Source: Okapia johnstoni (Eukaryota; Chordata; Mammalia; Artiodactyla; Giraffidae). Taken from it: a DNA stretch of 64,000 bases. Shown here one piece after another: positions 1 to 14,100 of the stretch. The position numbers and the translations under genes are program-made. The stretch lies in the NCBI GenBank assembly GCA_024291935.2, contig CM044320.1, forward strand, positions 33,014,001 to 33,078,000, in the 5' to 3' direction. Position 1 is the stretch's first letter; every line of letters starts with the position of its first letter. Under the pieces are notes generated by a model. The model saw only the letters and a list, made by a program, of their open reading frames with translations, searched no databases and was not told the origin of the DNA.

Positions 1-2108
1 AATAAGGGGGCTTCCCAGGGTGGCGCTAGTGGTAAAGAATCTGCCTGCCAATGCAGGAGACATAAGAGACGTGGGTTTGATTCCTGGGTTGGGAAGATCC
101 CCTGGAGAAGGGCATGGCAACCCACTCCATTATTCTTGCCTGGAGAATCCCCAGAAACAGAGGACCCTGGAGGGCTACAATCCATAGGGTCACAAAGAGT
201 CGGACACGACTGAAGCGACTTAGCTTGCAGGCACAACTAATGAGGAAACAGAACTTAAAGAAAAGCTTGTGATTGTCCATGAAAGGAGAGGTGACCAAAG
301 TGCCAGTCTGTCCAAGACTGAGAGGGTTCCTAAGTTAGGGGATTGTCAGTAATTGCAATAGGGAAGTAGCAGGCAAACTGGGATGATCTGGTAATCTAGG
401 CACAGACAAAAGATAGAATCTGAATCAATCCAGAAGCGTTTATTAAGAAGGCATATCAGCAGGATGCATGTCAAGGGCCAATTTATCACCACCACCCCTA
501 CTCCCCCACTGGAGAAGGAAATGGCAACCCACTCCAGTACTCCTGCCTGGAAAATTCCATGGATGAAGGAGCCTGGCAGGCTACAGTCCATGGGGTCGCA
601 GAGAGTCGGACACTACTGAGCGACTTCACTTTCTTTCTATAGTTCCTTCTGGAGAAGGAAATGGCAACCCACTCCAGCGTTCTTGCCTGGAGAATCCCAT
701 AGACAGAGGGTCCTGGTGGGCTACAGTCTATGGGGTTGCAAAGAGTCGGTCACGACTAAGCAACTAACACACACACACACACCACTCCCCGACCAGGCCC
801 AAAACCTCCTCAGGACAGGCGGTGAGGCAGTGAGGCATAGGCAAGGCCATATCCAGAGCAACTCCGCGAAATTACCCGGGTGAAAAGTTCGTTTATTTTA
901 TGGTGAAAATCATACACTGGTTTATCCTCTTCTCAGGAATAATGAAATACTCGAATAGGAAAACACAGTAACAACAACAACAGCAGAAACTGACAAAACA
1001 ATATAAAAACAAACCTAAACCAAAAGTTCACTAGAGATAAAAATCCTTCTGGGGCTTCCCTGAGTCTTTCTTCTTGTCTTTCTTATTAATCAAAGAAAAT
1101 GCAACAAAAGGCTTAGTACAGAAATCTGTTAGGTACATATGGCAAATCTGCGATAAAAATGGATGCTAGAAACTCAATATTTGTAGCTCAGACATCGTAC
1201 AGGTTTTACTTTTCATTCTATTAGTTTCACTTCTGGGGAAACCAAAGAAACCACCTAAAAACAATGAATAGTATGGCTCATGACAGCAAAGGAGGGTAGC
1301 CATGGCACAGATATTTCATTTTCTTCAGTCATATGGATATTTCCAATTGGCAGATAATAAGCGTTAGTTCTCACATACATAGTTAATGATAACATTGAAA
1401 GAAGTTACTTTCTTGCCTCAAATTTCTCAGATTTGGGGAAGCAGTGTTTTGCAAGATCCAGCGATATTTTTGCCAGGGGATTTAGAGGGCATTGGTATGC
1501 TGTCATTATTTGAGGAAAGAAAAGCAAAGAATTCAGGGGAAAGTTCAACACACTGATCTCATCTCTCCTGTCTTTTTTTTTTTTTTTAACCTGACCTAAA
1601 GAAAAGCTACACTTTCTCTTCTATAGTAAATTCACAGCTTCATTTCTGGCAGGAATTATGTTGGCAACCATAAAGGATATAAAATTAAGTAGATATAGGG
1701 AACAATAAAGTATCGTAAAATTCTAAGTAAAATCTTATTCATAAAATAACGATACATAAATGCTACTATACCTTCCAGCAAACATAGTTTCTGCCTGAGC
1801 TGCAATTTCATCTATATCAGGAACAACAGCTGCAAAGATAAATGGTAAAATGGTAAAAAATCCATTCATTCTTTACATTCTTATAATTAGGAGTCCCAAT
1901 ATTTATATTAATGTAGCATACCTAAAAATATTTTTGTCTTAATTTCTTTATGCCACCAAAAGTCAATTAACACTTTAAAAAGTCACAATACATTGTCTCT
2001 TATTCATCAATATTTTAAATTGAAGTTTATAATTTAAAATCATTATACTCAAAGATACATTGAAAAGATCACAAAGAACTATTTACAAAGTTTCTTCATC
2101 TATATAGG

Positions 2109-2152
<44 letters not shown>

Positions 2153-5100
2153 AAACTAAATACACACATACCTATATACATATATACATACCTATATGTA
2201 TATATAGATACATACATATATACATACCTATATACATATAATTTAAATGGGTAATGATACGGAAGGATAATATTTTTTAAAGAATCACAATATACCTATA
2301 AGGAACCTTGTTATTACATGGTACTTCCAAACAATATGACCTTTTTACCTAAGTTTACTTTTGCAATTCCATACCTTCTTCTTGTGGGACAGAGTGCTTC
2401 TCTTTTTTTTTTTTTTTTTAATGTGAACCAGTCTTGATTCCTCACCCATCCCACCACTAACATTTTGAAGATGTCTATGATAGGTACACAATTTATCTTT
2501 CATCTCCAAAGCATGAAAAGAAAAAGGAGCAAGAGATAAAAAGGGAAAAAATTCTTCCCAGAAAGCTACCTCATACAAATACAACTGATTTAAGAGGTTA
2601 GATAAATCAAAGAAGACTGGTTTTCTGGGGATGCCCCTAGACTTCCCCTCCCACACTTTTACTGACAGAGCTCCCTTTTCCAGAAGCCTGGCTTCTGAGA
2701 GCCAATAATTGTTACGCTAGTGTCAATGCAAACGCCAGCGTGACTTTCTGGTTCTGGCTCCTCATTCCTGGAAATAGCCCCTTGGGGTTCTACACTTCTG
2801 GGAAGCATAAAAGCAACACAGCTGCAAATGTGCCAGGGAGACTTCTAGCTCAGGAGAGCTGAACTCCATCTGTAGAGCACGCTGCCTTTGGATGATACTG
2901 ATGAGTCAGGGAGCAGGACGTTTGGCTTAGCATCCATGTTAACTATGCTGACTTTCCTTTCAAACTGACTGATGCACAAAGAAGAGGCTCCCTGATGTTA
3001 TCACAGTGGTTGTAGTTCCCAAGAAGTTTCATATCTGTATATAAATCCTACCCCAGCAAAAGAGTTCTGTGAACTGGCTAAATAGTAAATGATATAGATT
3101 TCTTCTTCAATATGATATAGTTTCCTGCTTGTCACGGCTGGCCTGATCTAGCCAGAAAAAAAATGATGATTTAATATTTCTTAGGTTTCATAAGGTACTT
3201 TCTAGAGTCACAACATTTTTACAATAATTTTTATGCTCTTATATCATTATGCTCCTTTACTCACAGAGAGAGTGGCTTCATTCTTACACACTTTAAATTT
3301 GAAAAACTGAACAACAGTACCAACTTACAACTGTACAAGGTAATAAAGAACCAACACACACACATACACAGTAAATCCAGACCTTTATGGGAATGCCATG
3401 TCTTTATTCTTGAGTTGGGTAATTCCTACAAAATACCCTTCTTCCTGATAGATGCATTTCACATGCTCTATGATCAAGCCAAAAAAATAATCCCCTTGGA
3501 TTTTCACCAAAACAACATGATTCTTAAAAGATTCAGACCTGGAGTTGGAGAGACCTCAGAGAGAATCCCTTTTCCACTACTTCATAACTTTAAGCAACTT
3601 AACTGCTCCAACCTTGGTCTTCTTATCAGTAAACTGGCACAATAAAGAGTACTCAAACTTGTGGAGTGGTGAAGATAACAAGAGAAACTGCATTCAAAGG
3701 ACAGAGCATCAGCAGCAGCAAACATCTTCCCTGCCATTCTAGACAAGTTATTTAGTTTCTGTCTCAGCTCCTTCATTTCATTGGTGGAGATTATTTGGAC
3801 ATTTTTGTCTCATAAAATGCTTCTTGTCTTAAAACATAAAAAGGAACTTTAAAGCTCTCATGGAAACATCATCCAGAAAGTAAATATTGTCACAAAGGTA
3901 ATACCTGATGGCAGCAGTGTATCAGGTGAGCCACTGGTGGACGTTTCAGCATTTCCATTGTTCTCCCCGAATTCCTTCTTATATATTGACAGCATATAGG
4001 AGATCCTATAATCTAGTCTGACACTCAAGATAAACTATAAGAAACATTGAAAACAACTTAAGTTCCTTTCGTCAGCATGGTGTTTAAAAATTCATTTCAT
4101 TACAGGGCAGCAAGAACAACAAAACTATCAACATGTCACATGAACTAGTTCGAATATTTACTGGAAAACTCAACACTTCCATCACACAAATGATAAACAG
4201 TCATAACACTAAGAACAGTGAGGCATTTGAATGAGCCAACGTCAGTAAAATCCCTCAACAGTTTTTGAAAAGAAGACAACTTGACTTCCCATGATCACTC
4301 TTGGACTATTCCAGGAGGGGGTATCCAGTAGATATGGATGAAGACATTATGATGACATAATTTCCTGAGCCCTGAGCAGAGTTTCCACCGGCTCCACAAG
4401 AAAAGTGCTGGAGCTGAGACCCTCATTCACAACCGAAAGGCCGCGATTTTTGCTACAATAGTGTGGATTCTGACTATAACAAAAGGAGTCCTGGATCTAG
4501 GCTTCAGAGGGGCAGCTTAAGTAACAGCATCCAGTAAACCAGGGATATGCCTCACTGCTGCCTGGCTCCCCTTGGCTCTGTGTTGCTGTCCTTGTTCTCT
4601 TTAATGGACGTATTGACAGAGACAAAGTACCAGTAAGGTTCCCATCTGTGCTCAGCACTGAGAAGGATGCAAGTGCCTGGAGCCCAGGGTTCTCAAGAAG
4701 AGTGATTGAGTTGGAAAAACTAAATATATTTTGCTATAGTGCTGTTTGTTGTTGTTACTTGTTTTTTGCTTCACTGCACAGCATGTGGAATCTTAGTTCC
4801 CCAAGTAGGAATCAAACCCTCACCCCCACAGTGGAAGCACGGAGTCTCAACTACAGGGCTATCAGTCCCTGCTACAGCATTGTTAACATACTTAGGAAAT
4901 GACTGAGGGCTACCCATGTGGTATAAAATAAAATGGAGATCAAGAAGGGAAAGGCATATGTTGCTATCTGAGTGGAGATGGGAAACAACAGAGAGGCAGA
5001 CTTACACAGGGCAACCTGCCACCCCAGTTTGCCTGGGAGAGTCCTGGGACAGCCTTTGCTCCCAGTATAATTATTATCTGTGTCCCCTACACCCTCTTAA

Positions 5101-8100
5101 GAGATACTCATTAGAACAGCAAACAATAACGATCATGCAAGTTTCAGAAAACTTTGGGTTTGGCGGTACCCTCTAAACCTAGTTCTCACTATCTATGCCA
5201 CAGTCAGTAGTGGCAGACCCCCATCTCCCTCCTCCCACCCTCCCGCCCCTTCCTCTCTCTCCTTTGGTTCTTCTCCATCCCAATGGCACAGGCCGGAATG
5301 CCTGCAGTGTCTCTCCAGCCTCCTAACATTTATTTTCATTGTTCACTTTACCTTGAATATGCTTCTCCTCTACCCCATAATTACTAGCTTTTGAGATATC
5401 CTCCAGGGTCCTGTTTGAATCCTTTTTGAAATGAAGCTTTCCCTGGTTCCCCAGTCCAAATAAATTTTTCTCCTTTTTGCTCACCCAACACATTATTTAC
5501 AGCTACAGTTCCAAAGTTGAATGCCTCTCTCTCTTCCTTTTCCCTATTCCTCTTCTGCTAGACCTTTATGTTCCGCCTGGGTCACAGCCATGCTCCATGT
5601 CAGCTATGTTCAGTCAAGTTCTACAAACTTGTTGAACCAGCTACTGAGGCAGGTACCAAGAGTGCAGAAAAGGTGCCAAGGATATAAAACCTGCCTCGAA
5701 ACAGCATATAAGCCAGAGAGAAAAGCAAACACCAAAGAAACTCTTATTAGCATGCCCTGAGCACCACTACAGCTATTAGTTGAACTGATTCCAATTACTA
5801 AGGGGATTTTCAAAGCTGGAGACAGATCATGGGAGAAGAGGGCTGAGAAGGGACCAGTGGGTTTGGTGAGCAGAATGGCAGGAGCAGAAGCTAGACTGCA
5901 GGCGCATAAAATGAAGAAGTTTTTTTTTTTAATTAATTAATTTATTTATTTTAGTTGGGGGCTAATTACTTTACAATTTTGTAGTGGTTTTTGCCATACA
6001 TTGACATGAATCAGCCATGGGTTTACATGTGTTCCCCATCCTGAACCCCCCTCCCACCTCCCTCCCCATCCCATCCCTCTGGGTCATCCCATTGCCCCAG
6101 CCCTGAGCATTTGTCTCATTTTCTAAGCGAATTTACTTCTCTAGTGGCTCAGACGGTAAAAAATCTGCCTGCAGGAGTTTGATCCCTGGGTCAGGAAGAT
6201 CCCCTGAAGAAGGAAATAGAAACCTAATCCAGTATGCTTGCCTGGAACATCCCGTGGACGGAGGAGCCTGGCAGGTACCGTCTATGGGGTCACAAAGAGT
6301 CAAACTAACACTTCACTTTCATGTAAAGAACAAAGTATGAAAACATAAATGCATGAAACACTCATTGGCTTTTAGTTGAAGATTAATATTCAAAGAATTA
6401 TATTTTATAAATAGAGCCAAAATTCAAACTTTCATCTCTAATACAGTTAATTGCGAAAAATAATGGAAGGCAGAAGGGATGGGGGAAAGGGAAGAATAAA
6501 AAGAAAGGCAGAGAAAGAGAGTTAACAAAGGGCTGAAGACAGACAGAGGGAGGGAATGAGAGAGAAACAAAAAGGCTTAAAGAAAACACAAATGATGGGA
6601 AAGGAAAGGCTTGAGAGGAAGAGGAGCTGGCAAGAAAGCAGGAGACTTGCTTAAGGAACGTGGCTACAAAGAAATTCTTGGAGAGACGTTCTAAAAAAGG
6701 AGCACAGGGGAACACAGACAGGGAATCAGAGTCAGACACAGACACAGAAAAACCGGAGCAAGAACAGAGGTCCGACCAGAAATACGTAAAGAACCCAAAC
6801 GCAGCAGCAAAAGTAAGCCAGCCCTGCCCTGCCCTGCCGTGATTTCGCCATCTCATCATTTTTTAGCTATAACGGACTGTTTTGTAAACGCAGAATATCT
6901 GTAACTGTTATTGGGCTAAAATGAGGACATGTATTTCAGAGGCTGTGCCGTGAGGAGGATGGCACTAAGCTGGAAGCCCTTTAGGCCCACAGGTCAGGTG
7001 ATCGACACCTTCCTTGGGTTAAGAACAGGACAACTGAGTGATTACTCAGGGTAGTGAACACGGGGTTGGGATGCCTGCCAATAATTTCTCGGGACTCAGC
7101 CTTTGGAATTCCTGGAGGAACTGTGAAACTTTTTATGAATATAAATCTAATTACTTTAAATAAAAATGTACAGATCCTTCCAGGACAACTAACCCACTTC
7201 TGGTAGCTAGTCTACATTAAATTAGGATGAAAGACTTAGTAAACTGTAGCCAGAACTTTAATAGATCCTAAAAAACTCCAGGCTCCAATTTTCAAATATG
7301 GAATAAATGCTATAATGAAAGTATCATAAAACTACTTTCCAAACTTAAAAAAAAACGCTAAGAATTCATAGCTATAGTAATGAGATTTACTATCCCATAC
7401 TAAACCACTGGTCACAAAATAGCAGTTTACTCCTTTAACTTCATAGACATAGGTATTAGACTAGGTTAGTTTTTAAATGTATATATTATTGATCTTCCCT
7501 GGTGGTCTAGTGGTCAAGGATCCTCCTGCCAATGCAGGGGACATGGGTTCAATCCCTGGTCCAGGAAGATTCCACATGCCGTGGGGCAACTAAGCCCATG
7601 CACCACAACCACCGAAGCCCAAGAAGGGCAATGAAGAGTAACCCCTACTCACTGCAACTAGAGAAAGCCCACACACAGCAACTAAGAGCCCACACAGCCA
7701 AAATTAAAAATAAGTACATAGATAAACAAACATATTTACATATATTATTCCTAGCCTTTTGGAAACAAAAACATCAAGACAGTCACTTATATAAAATGCT
7801 AAAAACAGTCATTAACTTTTAAGTTAATAAAAATGAAAAGTCTCTTACTACGATAAATCTGTATACATAGAATCAAATGTCCAATTCAATTAAAAGTAAA
7901 AAAAGAGTTGGAATTCAATCTTAACTTTGCCTACTCTGAAACCCTTCTTAAATTAAGGTAAAATTAAATCAAGGTCAATGTTTAATGACAAAATATATAT
8001 ATTAAAGAAGTTATGTCAACCTCAAAGCACTCCACATTTGTTAGGTATCATCATTAAACTATTTAATGGGCATGCACACGTGTAATTAATATGTTAAATA

Positions 8101-11100
8101 GTGTCAGTGTGAGATTTCCTACCAGGCTTATCATTATCTTAAATGAAATAAAATTAGATCAACAGCATTTCAGAATATTTACACAGTGATCTGTGACAAA
8201 AAGTTAAGACATTAAAACAACAGGCACAGGTAGGTGCTTGTCGCTTCCCTCCCATTAGGCCCTTACCTGTAAAATCTCAATGATCTTCAGCTTGGTGTCC
8301 ATGACAGTGACATCCTCGTGATCAGTGGGGCTCCCCTGCTTGCTGGGGTGCAGGCTGGGCTGAATGTCAGGCACACTCATGGGGAAGATAGAGCCTCTGC
8401 TGAGCACCATCTGGGTCATCATCTCTCCCACCCCATGGATGGTTCTCATGACATTGTTTCCTGGCACAAGAAAAGTCCACAAGTCAACACACGCCACCTC
8501 AGGAGACAGCTCTTGTATCTGTTGGCCACAACCAGACTGAAAATGCGGCAGGAAGAGCACTAAGGATGAGAAAGAAGAGCATCAGCCCTGCTCCGGATCT
8601 TTCCTTGCAGATCAAGTTAAAATAGTGCAGACACATTTCAGAATGACAGATTTTAGAAATCCAAGTTTACTTTTATCAGAAAATGCTTTCAAATGACACA
8701 TGGCAGGTGAGTTGTTGCTGGCTCTAACAATATCCAAAGTAGGTCCTTCTGGAACATAGGAAGTCCTACCATCTATCACACCAAGAGGCACTAACTCTTA
8801 CAGTCATGAGGAAGAAAGGTTATCAATCTCTACCACAAAGTACATTGCAAGTGAGGATACAAAGACTACAGGAAAACACTTAAACGGTGGCTAGTGTCCT
8901 AATCCTACCCTCAAACCTAGGACTTTTTAGCTTGGCTTTTATAATGCTTGTGAAAAGAGCTTGGGAGGAGAGTTTTTACAGCTTCATTTTAAGAAAAACT
9001 CTTTTCTAGAGAAGAAGCACATTTTATCCATTTCTTCATCAATTTGAATTTAAAAATCGTAATTCAAAATCCACAAAAAGCAACTGTGTTTGAGATAATT
9101 ACAGAAAAAAATTACTAATCATCCTTTTCAATGAGGCATCCTGCCTCTCCTGGATCTTGAGTTTGGCTCCTCATTGAATTTGTCCTCCAACAAAACTGCC
9201 CACAGGCTTCACTTGTGGCTCAGTGGGAAAGAATCTGCCTGTCAACGCAGGAGATGTGGGCTCAGTCCCTCGGCTGGGAAGATCCCCTGGAGAAGGGAAT
9301 GGCAACTCACTCCAGTCTTCTTGCCTGGAGAACCCCATGGACACAGGAGCCTGGCGGGCTGCAGTCCACGGAGTCGCAAAAGAGTCAGACACGACTGAAT
9401 GAGCACGAAGCACGTACAGAACTGCCCACACACTCATTCCTCACACTGACCACACGCAGCTGTAGCAAAGGATCCTCCTGTCACTGCTATGATTTACCCT
9501 CTCTTCTGCTATTTCTCACTTCTAAATCCCTACAACAAGAAATGAGAATTTGAAAGAACAACTCTCTACTTTCTTTTCTGAACAGTGGTCTTTGCTTCGT
9601 GGGTGTTCACAGAGCTTTGCCTCAAGCAAAGACCTAAGAATCTGGCAAAGAATTTTCCTTTCCCCAAGTGTCTCAGGGTATAAACCAAGAGAAAGGGAAA
9701 TGGAAATAAGAAGGGATGAGATTAAACCCTCAACTCCAAGCAAAGACCATAAACTGTGGGAATACCTACAGGATTGAAAGGCAAACAAATAAAGAAAAGG
9801 AAAATATTTAAAGGATGATTCAAGAGAATCTTCATGGTCCTGTGCACAGACCACAATTACCATCAAGCCAGTGGTAACTGATATTATTTGTACACTGTGA
9901 AAGGTGAAATGCCTTTTAAAATTCATTATCTTATCCACAGATTAAATCACTATACATAAAAGAGGGTGGTACCGAAATAATACATTTTTGAGAATGCAAT
10001 GAAGGAATATTTTTTTCTAGAGTGGCATCTTCCAGGCAGAAATTAATTAGGGTTTTCATTCTGAGAGTCTAGGACCTTTTATTACACTGCTGCTAGCATA
10101 AACCCAGAAACGGGGTAAGAAAAAATACATGAAAGATAATTTCCAAGTTTGGACAAGCTTGAGACAAAGGATTTGAGACAGCCTCATTTTCTATCAGAAA
10201 AACCTCGAGGCAGAACGCTTCATTGTCTGTGGTTCCCAAATAATCCTAACAACTGAGCATTCCTACATCTCCCCACCAACTGCAGGCATGTGATCCGGTT
10301 GCTGGCAACAGTTTCGGATCATCAGTGTTCAACCAGTACATTTATCCGAGGCTCACCCACTCCAGCGTTCTTGCCTGGAGAATCCCAGGGACGGCGGAGC
10401 CTGATGGGCTGCCGTCTATGAGGTCGCACAGAGTCGGACACGACTGAAGTGACTTAGCAGCAGCAATTCCAGTATGTATATGTAGTAGCCTCCAAATGAT
10501 GCTTGCTTACCACCAACACAAAACAGGCTCTTCAGTTATTCTTACCCTTGATTCACACAAAAATCCTAGGCACCCACATTGTCTGCACCTTATTTAGATT
10601 TGCAAGGAAAATAACCATTTACTGTTACATACAAAACATTCGCCCATACAATTCTTTCCCCCCCCAAATATAGATCTTGTCATCAAGCAATTAAAATCTA
10701 GAAGCCAGTTCTGTCATAATAGATAACACATGCTGTCAATGAAATGCGAGTGCTCATCCCAGTGGCAACACATCGTTAGATGCCTGTGGCACATCGTGGC
10801 CACAAAACTCTAACATCGCTGTGTATGGCCAATGCTGAGTTTGCAAATTAAAAGATGCTATGTCTTCCAGAGTTTCTGGGTGGTGATGAGAAGTGCTTCA
10901 ATTATGATCTACTACAGCTTGAAAAACATAAATCAAACACCACATAAATCACAGACAAGCAAGGCTCCATTTTTTCCCGCAGAAATTTTTTTTTAATTCT
11001 AAGACTGTTGAGATAACTCAGAGGTGATTGAAAGTGAAAATCACTCAGTCGTGTCCAACTCTCTGATCCTGATAGTTACAGATCCCCTTCTCCAGGGGAT

Positions 11101-14100
11101 CTTCCCAACCCAGGGATCAAACCCATGTCTCCAACATTGCAAGCAGATTCTTTCCCATCTGAGCCACCAGAGATGCCCAAGAATACTGGAGTGGGTACCC
11201 TATCCCTTCTCCAGAGGATCCTTCCAACCCAGGAATCGAACTGGGGTCTCCTGCATTGCGTAGATTCTTTACCAGCTGAGCTACCAGAGAAGCCAGAGGT
11301 GATTAGTCTTCAGCAATGCAAATGAAGAAACCATGTCTGGCATGGTGGCTGCCATCAGGGCTTGCATTGAACTGGCAGCAGTCTGTAGTCATTCTCCAGG
11401 ATCCATCTGTTTTCTGCAAGGCCCAGACTGATGAATTAACCAGAGGTATGGGTGTCTCTTCTCAACCATGATTAGTTAATACTACTGAAAAGTGTTCAGT
11501 GAAAAGGCTGCTATACTATAACATAAATCCTCCGGATAAATTCAGGTTTTCAATGTCATTTATATTAACCCAGAAGCTAGAATTTGGATTTATGTACAAA
11601 GTGTATTGAGATGGTTTGAAAAAGGGAGTCACCTTTGTTACATAAAATACAAAGGAAGGAATTTCTTAGAAACCAAAGCAAATAGACTTCACAGGTTCTT
11701 TCATTATACGATTGTATAGGTATTTTTGGGCTTCCCAGGTGGTGCTAGCGGTAAAGAACTTGTCTGCCAGCCAATGCAGGAGACATAGAGACGCAGGTCT
11801 GATCCCTGAATGGGGAAGATCCCCTGGAGGAGGGCATGGCAATCCACTCCAGTGTTCTTGCCTGGAGAATCCTATGGACAGAGGAGCCTGGCAGGCTACA
11901 AGTGCATAGGGTTGCACAGAGTCAGACACGACTGAAGCGACTTAGCATGCATTGCTAATCCTAATGCCCTCAAGAGAAAACCCCCCAAAGCAAGACAAGT
12001 ACAGTAAATGCATACTAGAAATGGTGACTGGAAATGGGTTTAGAGTTCACTGCTTTGTTTCTTTGATGGTTTTTGTGAGTGAAGTTTCCATTACCAATTC
12101 CAGAGATAACACTAAAAGTGTGCTGACCATAATTGAATCTTTCCTTATTCCAAAGTCATTTTATTACTGGCCACACTATGGGATTCAACAATATTTAACA
12201 ATTTTGTGGATTTACAGAGTGTAAGGGATTTAGCAGAATCTTACTTGATTGATTGAAATTTACTGTAGTCCTCTGGTGTTTTATTTAAAGTCATTCTTTA
12301 CCTGCTATCCCTTTGTATTAGAAATACTTTTCTCTGGGGATGTCCCTGGTGGTCTAGTGGTTAAGAGTCCACCTTGCAATACAGGGGTTGCAGGTTCAAT
12401 CCCTAGTTGGGGAACTAAGATCTCACATGCTACGGAACAACTAAGCTCCAGCATCACAACTACTGAGCCCATATGCCACATCTAGAGAGTCCATGCACCT
12501 CAACAGAAGATCCCACATGATGCAAGGAAGATTCCTCATGCCACAACTAAGACTTGACATAGTCAAATGGACAAATAAATACTTTTTAAAAAAGAAATAC
12601 TTCTCACATATGAACACATAAGAATAAAATTGATCATCTGGGTTGTCTAGTTGTTCAGATTTCAGATAGACATTTCTGAAATCTTCTAAGCATTTATAAG
12701 AGAAATAGATATATCTGATAAGAGTTCCGTGAATAACTGCTCACAGCAATTTTCTTGTTTTATGCCTACCAAAGGCAACTCTCAATGCTTTAGAGTAATG
12801 GAAGCCAAAAAATGGATAACACCAAAACCATTCTTATTTCACTGAAATACATTTTTATATTTGGACTTGGAAAACTATATCTGCTGTCTTCATAATTCAT
12901 TTGAAACAGAATGATGTTAAACCATAAAGACATGTTTCAGGATATCTTTCTACTTCTCCTCCCTGCTTAGCAGCTCCTTATAAACCTCCTCTTGCTGGAA
13001 AACGCCTACACTCTCTAGAATTAGAGCAGTTTTCTATTTTGATCATTCCCTGGAGCAGTGCTTTCTCCCAGTGGTTAGGGTCTGGGTTCTAAAAGGACTT
13101 TTCTGTATGTGCACACACACAAAAAAAGCATTAACACAAGATCAAAACCTTAGTTAAGATAGTGGAATAATCAAAGTAACAGGGAACACAGTATCAATCT
13201 AAATTAAAAGAAAGATTAAGATTTAACATCCCAATAAACAAGTAACCAGCACTCCCAGTTCAAAGTCAGATAAGAATAAGAGCCACATATACAGTCCACA
13301 TAGGTTTTTTTTTTTTAACTGCTCAATGGTAGTTTTAAAATTTATTTCATTAAAGTATAGTTCAAACTTACAATGTTGTATTAGTTTCCAGAGTACAGCA
13401 AAGTGATTCAGTTATACATAAATATATATATATATATATTCTTTCTAATATTTTTTTCATTTATCATTTATGACAGGATATTGAATATAGTGCCCAGTGC
13501 TATACAGTAGGACCCTGTTATTTATCCATTTTATAAATAATGGTTTGTATCTGCTAATTCTATCCCTGTTATCCCCTCTTCTCCTTGGCAACCACAAGTC
13601 TGTTCTCTATGTGAGTCTATTTTCTTGTAGATAATTGTAGATAAATTCATTTGTGTCATATTTTAGATCCACATATAAGTGATATCATATGGTATTTGCC
13701 TTTCTCTTTCTGACTTACTTCACTTAGTATGATAATCTCTAGGTCCATCCATGTTGATGAAAACAGCATTGTTGTTGTTCAGTCACTCAGCCATGTCTGA
13801 CTCTTTGCAATCCCATGGACTCCATGATGCAAATGGCATTATTTCACTATTTTTATGGCTGAGGGTACTCTTGCCTGGAAAATCTCATGGACGGAGGAGC
13901 CTGGTAGGCTACAGTCCATGGGGTTGCTAAGAGTCGGACACGACTGAGCGACTTGACTTGCACTTTTCCCTTTCATGCATTGGAGAAGGAAATGGCAACC
14001 CACTCCAGTATTCTTGCCTGGAGAATCCCAGGGACGGGGGAGCCTGGTGGGCTGCCATCTATGGGGTCTCAGAGAGTCGGACACGACTGAAGCGACTTAG

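Larger units (their letters stand above)
1..1771 (-). other. ITPR2: ITPR2 intron downstream of exon N (incomplete)
   Basis: This intron runs off the left edge of the window. The first 780 bases are Bov-A-type SINE material. From about 900 to 1771 I see no recognisable coding sequence, RNA gene or repeat other than a T-run at 1572-1587. Confidence 0.85.
1830..3904 (-). other. ITPR2: ITPR2 intron M-N
   Basis: An intron of 2075 bases. It holds a TG/TA compound microsatellite (2111-2240), a T-run at 2404-2419, and a weak MIR-like stretch at about 3525-3710. The segment 2660-3100 is less AT-rich but has no coding signal that I can support. Confidence 0.85.
4035..8266 (-). other. ITPR2: ITPR2 intron L-M
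   Basis: An intron of 4232 bases. It contains a CHR-like SINE fragment (4745-4885), an L2-like stretch (about 5300-5480), an inverted L1 3' end (5918-6120), a Bov-tA copy (6140-6320) and a CHR SINE (7494-7725). The purine-rich stretch 6470-6800 (plus strand) gives a false 153-residue reading frame on the minus strand. I see nothing in 6850-7480 or 7830-8260. Confidence 0.85.

Noticed and set aside
6398..6859. Minus-strand open frame of 153 codons rich in Phe, Ser and Leu
   Set aside because: It is the reverse of a purine-rich low-complexity stretch. It has no domain, no conserved motif and no splice context.
8318..8563. Plus-strand open frame of 81 codons
   Set aside because: It lies opposite ITPR2 exon L. 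The minus strand has family homology and correct splice sites, so the plus frame is a shadow.
9215..9553. Plus-strand open frame of 112 codons, and similar frames at most Bov-tA copies
   Set aside because: These are chance frames through SINEs. The recurring peptides are the translated Bov-A body, not genes.
11729..11950. tRNA gene in the head of a Bov-tA SINE
   Set aside because: The head is tRNA-derived with box-like words but lacks a full cloverleaf, and it is attached to the Bov-A body.
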